From contig JADKCI010000004.1 of NCBI GenBank assembly GCA_016714645.1, positions 310,001 through 374,000 of the forward strand: DNA of 64,000 nt, written 5' to 3'. Below, in pieces: positions 32,314-40,147 of the stretch. How positions within the stretch are numbered: position 1 is the first letter of the stretch; each line of letters begins with the position of its first letter. The stretch comes from Chromatiaceae bacterium (lineage in GTDB: Bacteria > Pseudomonadota > Gammaproteobacteria > Chromatiales > Chromatiaceae). The notes beneath the pieces were generated by a model. It made no database searches and was not told the DNA's origin. It saw only the letters and a list, made by a program, of their open reading frames with translations. Position numbers and translations under genes: made by a program.

Positions 32314-33543
32314 GTGGATGCCGCACCCCTTGATGTCAAAAAAGAAAACTATCGGACGGCCGTGCGCGTGACCCAAATCGGGGCGGGCGCCGATACCCTG
32401 CTCACCTTGGGCAAGCTCATCGTCGGCTTCCTGGGCAACTCCGCCGCGCTGGTGGCGGAAGGTTTGCATTCGGCGGCCGATCTCCTGTTCGATATGGTGG
32501 TGCTGATCGGGATGCGCATCGCCCGCAAGGAGGTGGATGCGGATCACCCCTATGGCCACGGTAAGTACGAGAGTCTGGCGACGCTGCTGCTGTCCCTGAT
32601 CCTGCTGGCGGTGGCCGTGGGTATTGTGTGGGATGCGGTGGGCCGCATTCAGGATCCCGAGCTGGAGGCCCCCGCGGCCCTCGCCCTCTGGATAGCCGCC
32701 GGGTCCATGCTCATCAAGGAGTTGCTGTACCAGTACACTATCCGCGTGGGCCGGCGTATCGGTTCGAAAATCATCGTCGCCAACGCCTGGCATCACCGCA
32801 GCGATGCCATTGCCTCTTTCGCGGCGCTGGTCGGTATTGCCGGCGCCCTCATGGGGTGGCCGGTCCTCGACCCCGTGGCCGCTATCGGCGTGGCCTTCTT
32901 CGTCGGCAAGGTGGGGGTGGAAATTGCCATCGAGGCCCTGCGCGAGCTTACCGACGCGTCCACCGCGATCGACAAGGAGATCCACGACACCATCCAGCGT
33001 CTCATCAACGACCATCCCGAGGTTCAGTCCGCCCACCTGGTCAAGGCTCGGCGCATGGGACCCGACATCATGGTGGATGTGCATCTGGTCGTGGATGCCT
33101 TCCTGTCGGTTTCCGAGGGCCATCAGATTGCCGATGAGGTGGAGAAAACTCTGATCAGGGAGGTCTCCGACATCACCTCGGTGATGGTGCATGTGGATGT
33201 CAGCGACGAGACCGCGTCGGAATCCGATATGACGGAGGGGGTGGAACGGATCACCCCTAGCCGTGGCCAGCTTCGGGAGCGCATCGAGGGGTTCGGCGCT
33301 CTGGAATGGCCCTTGCAGGAAATCCATAGGGTGGTACCGCACTACACCGCTCAAGGGCTGGTGGCGGAGGTGTTTCTGGTGGCTACGCCGGAGGCCAGTT
33401 TGGCACAGGTGAGCGCCGGCGCCTTGAAGCTCGGGCGGCGTCTGCACGAGACCCACCAGGACTATGCCAACGTGCGGCTACACCTGTTCCTCGGGGAGGA
33501 TCGCGGGGGTAACGGGCCGGATGGCCGTCTGCCTGGATCCTAA
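32314..33543 (+). CDS. cation diffusion facilitator (CDF) metal transporter
   Basis: 409-residue inner-membrane divalent-metal/proton antiporter. Six helices in the first 210 residues; metal-site motifs HSAAD in helix two (EGLHSAADLLFD) and HHRSD in helix five (ANAWHHRSDA), both HxxxD, the arrangement typical of zinc-preferring members. A cytosolic domain follows (about 215-300), and then an additional 100-residue C-terminal extension (PLQEIHRVVPHYTAQGLVAE...) that looks like a second copy of the CDF cytosolic fold. GTG start with AGAGG ribosome site. It converges on the OprB gene with a three-base overlap. Confidence 0.9.
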   Translation: MDAAPLDVKKENYRTAVRVTQIGAGADTLLTLGKLIVGFLGNSAALVAEGLHSAADLLFDMVVLIGMRIARKEVDADHPYGHGKYESLATLLLSLILLAVAVGIVWDAVGRIQDPELEAPAALALWIAAGSMLIKELLYQYTIRVGRRIGSKIIVANAWHHRSDAIASFAALVGIAGALMGWPVLDPVAAIGVAFFVGKVGVEIAIEALRELTDASTAIDKEIHDTIQRLINDHPEVQSAHLVKARRMGPDIMVDVHLVVDAFLSVSEGHQIADEVEKTLIREVSDITSVMVHVDVSDETASESDMTEGVERITPSRGQLRERIEGFGALEWPLQEIHRVVPHYTAQGLVAEVFLVATPEASLAQVSAGALKLGRRLHETHQDYANVRLHLFLGEDRGGNGPDGRLPGS

Positions 33544-34910
33544 AGCGAGAGGATGAAGCGTACACCAAAAACAGTGAGGTCGGGATAATCCATGGGTGGG
33601 TATTGGTTCTGTCCTGGATTGACCAGGTATTGAAAAAAGGGCTGAACTTTTAGCCAAGGCCTTATCACGGCTTGATGACCCATTTCCAGGAATGATTCAT
33701 GGCTGGGTATGGCGTAGGTCGTGCCCGTGTGGAAATTCAAGGAGCGAATACCGTTGGCGTAGGCCGGACTCATGTTAAGTCGCGTATAGCCAATCCCGGT
33801 CCGATCAAGGGGCCGGCCCTCGATAAGACCGGTGTAAGTCAGGCCGACGTCAAACAGCCAATCGGCCAGATTGCGATCAACTTGGGGATTGATCGCAAAA
33901 GTCCCGAAGATATTGAGTCCTTGACCGCGGGTATCGGTCTCGTACCAGATGGGCTGCTCCGCCGTGGCATAAAGGGCATAATTCCCGGAATAGGATTTTG
34001 ATTCGATGCTGGCATGAGGATCGTTCAATGGCCGGCCATTCGCGGCGGTCGTGAGGCTGTAAAATTCCCCGGAGTGATACCAACCACCCAGCTTGTAGGC
34101 ATTGGGTAAGCGGGACTCACTGCCTGGTGAACTTGGTTCGTAACCCAATTCAATAAAAGTCAGCGCGCTCTGGCCCAGGGGGAAGCGGAGCCCATCGGTA
34201 TTGCCAAGCGGGTCGTTTCCGGTGGGACTACCGTTGAACACGGCAGCCTGGATGGTCCATTCCGGATCTGGAGTCAGAATCACCTGGATAGCCGGTACGG
34301 GGTTGGGATAGGTCGGACCCGCGCCAGGAAGATTGGCGGACCAGATACCCAGCCATCCCCAGGAGCTGTTGACCAAAAAATCCGAAGAGGCATTCGTATT
34401 AAAGTTGATATCCGCCTCGATTTGCCCCAGCTTGATGGCTAGCCGACCATCGAAAAACTCTTGTTGAAACCAGAGTTCCCCAAGCTTTGTAACCGAAGGG
34501 GTATATTCGACGTTGGTAGGGGTTAAAAAAGCTCCCAAGTTACTCTGTTCGGCAATGCCTTTGCCCTGAGTCACATAGCCTGAAAGATGTAGGCTGGCGC
34601 CACTCCAACCGAACAGCTGCTCAAGATCCACGTCAACTTCGGGTACCAGCAGACCATCGTAGTACCATCCCTGTTGGTTGCCACCCGTATTCCCGAGGAG
34701 ATCGGAGATTTGGGTGATGTCTATTTCAAGGCCGGATTTTCTTAGCTTTTCACGCCAGCCGCCCCAATCCCCGGATAATGTCGAGTCGAAGTATGCGTCC
34801 TCGGGTGGGGATGGGTGGGTATCGGCATGGAGTGCATACGAATAAAGTAGGGGGCAAGCAAACAACGGCAAGACGTAGGTCATGGCAAGCGAAGATGGGT
34901 GTTTGCGCAT
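33540..34910 (-). CDS. OprB-family carbohydrate-selective porin
   Basis: 456-residue outer-membrane beta-barrel. N-terminal export signal, then LSGDWGGWREKLRKSGLEID, typical of OprB, with alternating barrel strands and a terminal phenylalanine-containing strand (FGVRFILSL). OprB porins pass glucose and other sugars. GC content is lower than most neighbours. Divergent from the GH5 gene (86 bases apart), which could supply sugars from outside; this functional link is inference. No SLH domain is present. Confidence 0.9.
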   Translation of the reverse strand: MRKHPSSLAMTYVLPLFACPLLYSYALHADTHPSPPEDAYFDSTLSGDWGGWREKLRKSGLEIDITQISDLLGNTGGNQQGWYYDGLLVPEVDVDLEQLFGWSGASLHLSGYVTQGKGIAEQSNLGAFLTPTNVEYTPSVTKLGELWFQQEFFDGRLAIKLGQIEADINFNTNASSDFLVNSSWGWLGIWSANLPGAGPTYPNPVPAIQVILTPDPEWTIQAAVFNGSPTGNDPLGNTDGLRFPLGQSALTFIELGYEPSSPGSESRLPNAYKLGGWYHSGEFYSLTTAANGRPLNDPHASIESKSYSGNYALYATAEQPIWYETDTRGQGLNIFGTFAINPQVDRNLADWLFDVGLTYTGLIEGRPLDRTGIGYTRLNMSPAYANGIRSLNFHTGTTYAIPSHESFLEMGHQAVIRPWLKVQPFFQYLVNPGQNQYPPMDYPDLTVFGVRFILSL

Positions 34911-34995
34911 TGATTGTTCTCTTTATTGAATTCCCGAACGGCGTTGCCGTCAGGCCCCGCGAAATTCCATGACCACCGCTGGCATATTATCCTGA

Positions 34996-36138
34996 ATGGA
35001 AGTCTTTCCGGTAAAGCGTCGTCAACAAAACAACAAGTTCCCCTGGCAGATTTTGCTGGCGCTGGTGCTGGCGGCCGGGTGCGTGAGCCAAGCAGGCGAA
35101 GTGTCCGCAAGCCCATCGCTATCCAGCGCGTCGGTCGCGAGCGGCGGCACTGATACGAGCAGCCAGGGTGGCGGCAGTGGCCTGGATCCCACCACAACGC
35201 CTGTCGCCCGGAACGGTCAACTCTCCGTGGTCAGGACCCAGCTCGTCAATTCCGACGGCGTGGCGATCCAACTGCGTGGCATCAGTACCCACGGCCTCCA
35301 GTGGTACGGCTGGGGCTCTTGCATCAACGACTCTGCCCTCGATGCGCTGGCCAGCGACTGGGGCAGCGATATCCTGCGCGTCTCGCTCTATGTGCAGGAG
35401 GACGGCTACGCGACCGACCCAGGCGGTTTCACCGCCCAGGCCGACACCATCATCGACGGGCTCATCGCGCGCGGGCTGTACGCGCTCATCGACTGGCACA
35501 TCCTCACCCCGGGCGATCCCTGGTATAACCTCGAAGGCGCCAAGACCTACTTCGACCACATGGCCAGGCGTTATGGCGCCACGCCCAACGTCCTCTACGA
35601 GATCGCCAACGAGCCCAACGGTGTGGACTGGGCGAGGATCAAGGCCTACGCCGAGGGGTTGATTCCCTTCATCCGCGCCCGCGATCCCGATGGCATCGTC
35701 ATCGTGGGCACGGAGGATTGGTCGTCGTTTGGGATTTCCGGCTCCAGCGGCCCGGAAGCGGTGATCAACAACCCCCTGACTTTCGACAACATCCTATACT
35801 CGTTCCATTTCTACGCGGGCTCGCACCATCGGGTGTATCGTGACGCACTCGCGACCGCGGCGGCGAGCTTGCCGGTGTTCGTCACTGAGTGGGGCGCCCA
35901 GAGGTTCACGGGGGATGGCCCCAATGACTTCGCGAGTGCCCAGCAATACCTCGACTTCCTGGCCCACAAGAAGATCAGTTGGACCTACTGGAACTTCTCC
36001 GACGATGATTACACGGGTGCCGCGCTGGTACCGGGCACCTGTCCGGAGGGTCCCTGGTCCGGAGACCACCTCAAGCCAGCGGGCGCTTGGGTGCGGGAGC
36101 GGCTCCTGCGTCCGGCGGATACCGTTCAACCCAAGTAA
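34996..36138 (+). CDS. glycoside hydrolase family 5 (cellulase-like) lipoprotein
   Basis: 380-residue exported GH5 enzyme. Signal sequence QILLALVLAAGC with a lipobox-like LAAGC (Cys 29), so it is probably membrane-anchored, then a Ser/Gly-rich linker (about 35-65) and the (beta/alpha)8 domain: LRGISTHGLQWYG, LIDWHI, acid/base Glu 206 (YEIANEPNG), nucleophile Glu 298 (FVTEWGAQ), and WTYWNFSDDD. GH5 members of this type hydrolyse beta-1,4-glucans. The ribosome site is poor, but the signal supports the start. Beside an OprB porin gene. Role (nutrition or trimming an own polysaccharide) is not known. Confidence 0.9.
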   Translation: MEVFPVKRRQQNNKFPWQILLALVLAAGCVSQAGEVSASPSLSSASVASGGTDTSSQGGGSGLDPTTTPVARNGQLSVVRTQLVNSDGVAIQLRGISTHGLQWYGWGSCINDSALDALASDWGSDILRVSLYVQEDGYATDPGGFTAQADTIIDGLIARGLYALIDWHILTPGDPWYNLEGAKTYFDHMARRYGATPNVLYEIANEPNGVDWARIKAYAEGLIPFIRARDPDGIVIVGTEDWSSFGISGSSGPEAVINNPLTFDNILYSFHFYAGSHHRVYRDALATAAASLPVFVTEWGAQRFTGDGPNDFASAQQYLDFLAHKKISWTYWNFSDDDYTGAALVPGTCPEGPWSGDHLKPAGAWVRERLLRPADTVQPK

Positions 36139-36167
36139 CCATTGCCCCAATAGTAAGGAGGATGCCC

Positions 36168-36962
36168 ATGGAAATTCTGGAACACCATGAAAAGATTCAC
36201 GAGGCAGGCCATGGCCATCATTTCCTGCTTGATACCCGCGAGGAGTCGCGCAACGTCCCGGTTGCCTTGATCCTCCAGAAGGACATTCTGATTACGGTGC
36301 GAAGCGAGGAGTTGCCGGTGTTTCGCCTACAGCGCGCGCGGGCGCGGACCCGTCCGGGCTATGTCAGCAAAGGGGCCGATGCATTGCTGGACCTCTATGC
36401 CGCGGATGTGGAGTACGCGGCCCATGCCCTGGAAAACGTGTACGCCGAACTCGATCGGGCGGGCAGGCAGGTTCTGGGCTCCCATGCCAGCGACCAGGAG
36501 GCGTCGGAGATCCTGGCGGTGATCACCAAGGCCGAGGATCTCAACGGCCTGACTCGCCGCGACGTGCTCGATACCCGTCGCGCCTTGTCCTTCATGATGC
36601 ATGAAAAATTTCTTTCCGAGGTCCAGTATGCCGATGTGCACGAGATCCTGCGCGACATCGAATCACTCGATGGGCACACGGCGTTCCTGTTCAACAAAAT
36701 CAACTTCCTGATGAATGCCACCGATAGAGCCATCAATATCAATCAGAACCGGGAGATCAAACAACTCACCATCCTTATTGTCATTTTCATGCCGATCAAT
36801 GTGATCTCGGGCATGGGCGGTATGTCCGAGTTCTCGATGATGACGGAGGGGATTCCCTGGCCGGTCGCCTATGCCGCCTTCGCCGCGGCCATGGTGATCA
36901 TCGGCATGCTGACCTATACCGGGCTACGGATTTTCGAGGGCCGCCGAGCGCGCAGACGGTGA
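36168..36962 (+). CDS. short CorA-like metal ion transporter
   Basis: 264-residue protein of the CorA/ZntB superfamily. It has the cytosolic helical region (YAADVEYAAHALENVYAELD..., ILAVITKAEDLNGLTRRDVL) and two C-terminal helices (LTILIVIFMPINVISGM, WPVAYAAFAAAMVIIGMLTY). The pore signature, normally GMN, reads GMG (SGMGGMSEF). The N-terminal domain is about 50 residues shorter than usual. The AAGGAGG ribosome site (36155-36161) lies six bases before ATG 36168 but touches ATG 36162, so 36168 is chosen. The ion transported is uncertain; CorA moves magnesium or cobalt, ZntB zinc. Confidence 0.83.
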   Translation: MEILEHHEKIHEAGHGHHFLLDTREESRNVPVALILQKDILITVRSEELPVFRLQRARARTRPGYVSKGADALLDLYAADVEYAAHALENVYAELDRAGRQVLGSHASDQEASEILAVITKAEDLNGLTRRDVLDTRRALSFMMHEKFLSEVQYADVHEILRDIESLDGHTAFLFNKINFLMNATDRAININQNREIKQLTILIVIFMPINVISGMGGMSEFSMMTEGIPWPVAYAAFAAAMVIIGMLTYTGLRIFEGRRARRR

Positions 36963-37332
36963 CGGGTTCAGATAGGCAACCCGACTCGCTAACCTTCAAC
37001 CATCGGCTAGAAAGCGTGTGTATCCCCAAGGCCGACAGGCCAACTCTATATACCCAGCGCTGGTCACTCGCCGGCCTATCGCAGGAGGGCCGGGTGGGGG
37101 CTGGCGGGGGTGTCGACAGCAGGGATACTGTCGTCAAGCCTACAGGGACGTATTCACGGTGTCCCCCGCCAGACACTACCCGGCCCGGAACACCTGAAAC
37201 CCGGGTGTGTTGGATATATCGACCAGCGGTTCCTGTCGGTTTAGGGGATTTTCCTTGGGGCAAGAGGTCAGAAAGAACCGCTCCGTGAAGAAGGCGACAG
37301 TTACGGAGATACCAGGTCATCCCGAGGACAGT
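36963..37332 (+). other. 370-bp kup leader region with two hairpins
   Basis: No gene is evident. Two adjacent hairpins stand out: CGACAG/CTGTCG (37114-37119 with 37128-37133) and GGGAC/GTCCC (37145-37149 with 37161-37165), separated by 11 bases. This could be a repetitive intergenic element or an RNA leader structure of kup; I cannot assign it to a known riboswitch. Confidence 0.4.
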
Positions 37333-39192
37333 ATGGCTGCACGCCCAGCGCTGCCGGCTATCACCCTGGCCGCCATCGGGGTGGTCTTCGGCGACATCGG
37401 CACCAGCCCGCTCTATGCCTTGAAGGAAATTTTCAACGGCCACCACCCCATTCCGGTCACCCCGGAAAACATCCTGGGCATGCTCTCCATGGTCTTTTGG
37501 TCGATCATGGTGCTGGTCTCGATCAAGTATCTGATGATCATCATGCGCGCCGACAATCATGGCGAAGGCGGCTCCCTTGCGCTACTCGCCCTGGTGACCG
37601 AACGCGCCAGAAATCCGCGCATGGCCTGGGCCATCACCCTGGTGGGTATCTTCGCCGCCGCCCTCTTCTATGGCGACAGCATGATCACGCCGGCGATTTC
37701 CGTCCTGTCGGCCGTCGAGGGTCTGGAGATCGTGACCACCCGGTTCGATCCCTATGTGATGCCGATCACCCTCATCATCATCACGGGGCTGTTTGCCATC
37801 CAGAAGCGCGGGACGGGTGCCGTCGGCCTCTTGTTTGGACCGGTTATGATCGTCTGGTTCGGCATTCTCGGCCTCCTTGGGGTAGTGGCGATTAGCCACC
37901 ATCCGGGCGTCCTGATGGCGCTGCTACCGACTTATGCCATAGGCTTCATTCAGACCCACCCCTTGATGGCCTTTCTCGCCCTGGGCTCGGTGGTGCTGGC
38001 GGTCACGGGTGGGGAGGCGCTTTACACCGACATGGGCCACTTCGGTCGGTTACCGATTCGCCTGGCCTGGTTCGGTTTCGTGATGCCGGCTCTGGTCCTC
38101 AATTACTTCGGGCAGGGGGCTTTACTGCTCGCCGAACCCGGCGCCATCGTCAGCCCCTTCTTCTACCTGGTGCCGGACTGGGCGCGGGTACCCATGGTGG
38201 TGCTGTCCACCCTGGCCACCGTGATTGCCTCGCAAGCCGTGATCTCCGGGGCCTTCTCCCTCGCCCGCCAGTCGATCCAGATGGGACTGCTGCCGCGGAT
38301 GCGGGTCGTACATACCTCGGGCTATGAAGAAGGACAAATCTATGTGCCCTTCACCAACTGGACCATTTGCCTGGCTGTCCTGGCCCTCGTCATCGGCTTC
38401 GAGAATTCGTCGAACCTGGCCTCGGCCTATGGCCTCGCCGTCACGGGAACCATGCTGATCGATACGCTTCTCATCGCCTTTGTCATGGTCTGGCTGTGGC
38501 GTTGGCACAAGCTGGTCGTGGTGCTCATTGCCGGCCTGCTGCTCACCATCGACATTGCCTTTTTTGCCGCCAACGCCATCAAGATTCCCAGTGGTGGCTG
38601 GTTCCCCCTCGCCATCGGCATCCTGGCCTTCACGGTGCTTACCACCTGGCGCCGTGGCCGCCGTCTCGTGGCCAACGAAATGGCCGAGCGGAGCGTCCCG
38701 ATGGAGGAGTTTCTGCAATCGATTGGTGACGTGCATCGCGTCTCGGGCACGGCCGTGTTCCTGACCAGTTCCAAGGAGGGCGTACCCTCGGCCCTGCTCC
38801 ATAACCTCAAGCACAATAAGGTGCTGCACGATCGGGTGGTACTCCTCACCCTGGAAACCACCCACACCCCCTACGTCAGCGCCATGAGCCGCGCGCAATT
38901 GCAGCCGATGAGCCAGGGCTTCAAACGCATCATCCTGCGCTACGGTTTCATGGAGAGTCCGGACGTGCCCGCGGCCTTGGCGCAATGCCAACTTCTCGGC
39001 GAACGTTTCAATCTGATGGACACGACCTTTTACCTCTCCCGGGAATCCATTGTGTTAACCAGGACCCAGCACATGTGGCCCTTGCGCGCCCGCCTCTTCG
39101 CCTTCCTGACCAAGAATGCCACCAGTGCCAGCGACTTCTTCCAGATCCCGGCCAACCGCGTCGTCGAACTGGGGTCGCAACTGGTGATCTGA
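37333..39192 (+). CDS. kup: Kup (TrkD) potassium uptake protein
   Basis: 619-residue low-affinity potassium/proton symporter. The first 430 residues hold 12 membrane helices, with family motifs VVFGDIGTSPLYALKE, DNHGEGGSLALLAL, YGDSMITPAISVLSA and VTGGEALYTDMGHFG; the cytosolic C-terminal domain follows. I chose ATG 37333, five bases after GAGG; in-frame GTG 37285 would add 16 polar residues. Kup typically serves potassium uptake at low pH or under osmotic stress. It follows the CorA-like gene after 370 bases. Confidence 0.95.
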   Translation: MAARPALPAITLAAIGVVFGDIGTSPLYALKEIFNGHHPIPVTPENILGMLSMVFWSIMVLVSIKYLMIIMRADNHGEGGSLALLALVTERARNPRMAWAITLVGIFAAALFYGDSMITPAISVLSAVEGLEIVTTRFDPYVMPITLIIITGLFAIQKRGTGAVGLLFGPVMIVWFGILGLLGVVAISHHPGVLMALLPTYAIGFIQTHPLMAFLALGSVVLAVTGGEALYTDMGHFGRLPIRLAWFGFVMPALVLNYFGQGALLLAEPGAIVSPFFYLVPDWARVPMVVLSTLATVIASQAVISGAFSLARQSIQMGLLPRMRVVHTSGYEEGQIYVPFTNWTICLAVLALVIGFENSSNLASAYGLAVTGTMLIDTLLIAFVMVWLWRWHKLVVVLIAGLLLTIDIAFFAANAIKIPSGGWFPLAIGILAFTVLTTWRRGRRLVANEMAERSVPMEEFLQSIGDVHRVSGTAVFLTSSKEGVPSALLHNLKHNKVLHDRVVLLTLETTHTPYVSAMSRAQLQPMSQGFKRIILRYGFMESPDVPAALAQCQLLGERFNLMDTTFYLSRESIVLTRTQHMWPLRARLFAFLTKNATSASDFFQIPANRVVELGSQLVI

Positions 39193-39204
39193 AGCCCCCG
39201 CCCG

Positions 39205-39672
39205 TTACAAGCCGGCCGCCGGCGTCACGCCCTGGGCTTGCAAGGTCGTCGGCATGGACAGGTATTGGATCGCCTTGCCGCCAAAATCGACCTTGTTCAG
39301 GTCCACCTTGCGGATGGTCAGGTCGCCATAGGTGCGGAAGTAGGCGATGCGGTGCTGGAGGTCATAGACCGTTGCCCATTCCGTCTTGTCGTAGGTAAGC
39401 GTCGGTGCGCCGCCCGTCCGCGATGGGGTCTTTCCCACCACCGCGCCGAGGGGGATGTCCACCGCGTTCAGGAAGTGGAAGGCCAGGTTGGACCCTACGC
39501 CGCGGTCGCCACGGGGACGGCCGAAAAGGCCAGGGCCGTAGCCTTGAGGAAGCGGCTGGGCGGGGTGTAGTCACCAGGTAGCCCCAGTAATCCCGTGCCC
39601 TGACCGATGGGCTGGACCTCGACGGCCCCGAGCTTAAGGCCATCGACGTTGATGCGACAAGGGCGGCCAGCA
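39205..39672 (-). pseudogene. decayed linear-amide C-N hydrolase (choloylglycine-hydrolase family)
   Basis: Two frames on the minus strand join into the C-terminal part of a penicillin-V-acylase/bile-salt-hydrolase-like protein: first INVDGLKLGAVEVQPIGQGT followed by LPGDYTPPSRFLKATALAFS up to a TAG near 39520, then after a shift FLNAVDIPLGAVVG...TEWATVYDLQHRIAYFRTYG and DLTIRKVDLNKVDFGG to the end. The N-terminal half, with the catalytic Cys, is missing. One frameshift and a 5' truncation make it non-functional. It converges on kup. Confidence 0.7.
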
Positions 39673-39830
39673 CGGTACGGCGGAGGGGTTTAGAGGGCCT
39701 GACGAGTCTCTTTTGGGTGCGATGAAGGGGATGGATGCAGGCGGAAAGGCGTCACTGGCCACTCATTAAGGGATCGACCAGGGGTGCGCACCGGGTTGAC
39801 TGTCGGTAGCGGGTAAAAAAAGGGCTGTCA

Positions 39831-39986
39831 TCACCAGGGCCATATTGAGGTGATCTGCACAATCCTGTCGGGTATTTCCAGCAAGGCCGCCAGTTCATCG
39901 ATGTGGATGTCGGGCAGGCCATAAATATCATCAAGCAGTTCCTCGAGCCCATAGAGGTTGTAATCAGGCAAGTCTTCATCAGTCAT
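39831..39986 (-). CDS. 51-residue acidic ORF
   Basis: Starts MTDEDLPDYNLYGLEELLDD, continues IYGLPDIHIDELAALLEIPD and ends SIWPW, an amphipathic and acidic sequence with natural-looking composition, unlike other frames here. No strong ribosome site is visible. It lies between the decayed amidase and the broken hybrid kinase. It could be a small regulatory or adaptor protein, or a remnant. No family recognised. Confidence 0.4.
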   Translation of the reverse strand: MTDEDLPDYNLYGLEELLDDIYGLPDIHIDELAALLEIPDRIVQITSIWPW

Positions 39987-40147
39987 CTGCTTCACATCCG
40001 GGACCTTGGTTCCAAGCGAATGCCCAACAATATTATCGGACGCAGCATGAGACCCTCATGACTGCCTGCGGTTCCTCAATGAGTCACCGGCTGATGAAAT
40101 CCGCTTGAATAATCGATGACATCATGAGATTTCTTGTTCGTGGTAGT

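Noticed and set aside
36963..37332. Known riboswitch upstream of kup
   Set aside because: The two hairpins do not fit any riboswitch core I can recall with confidence.
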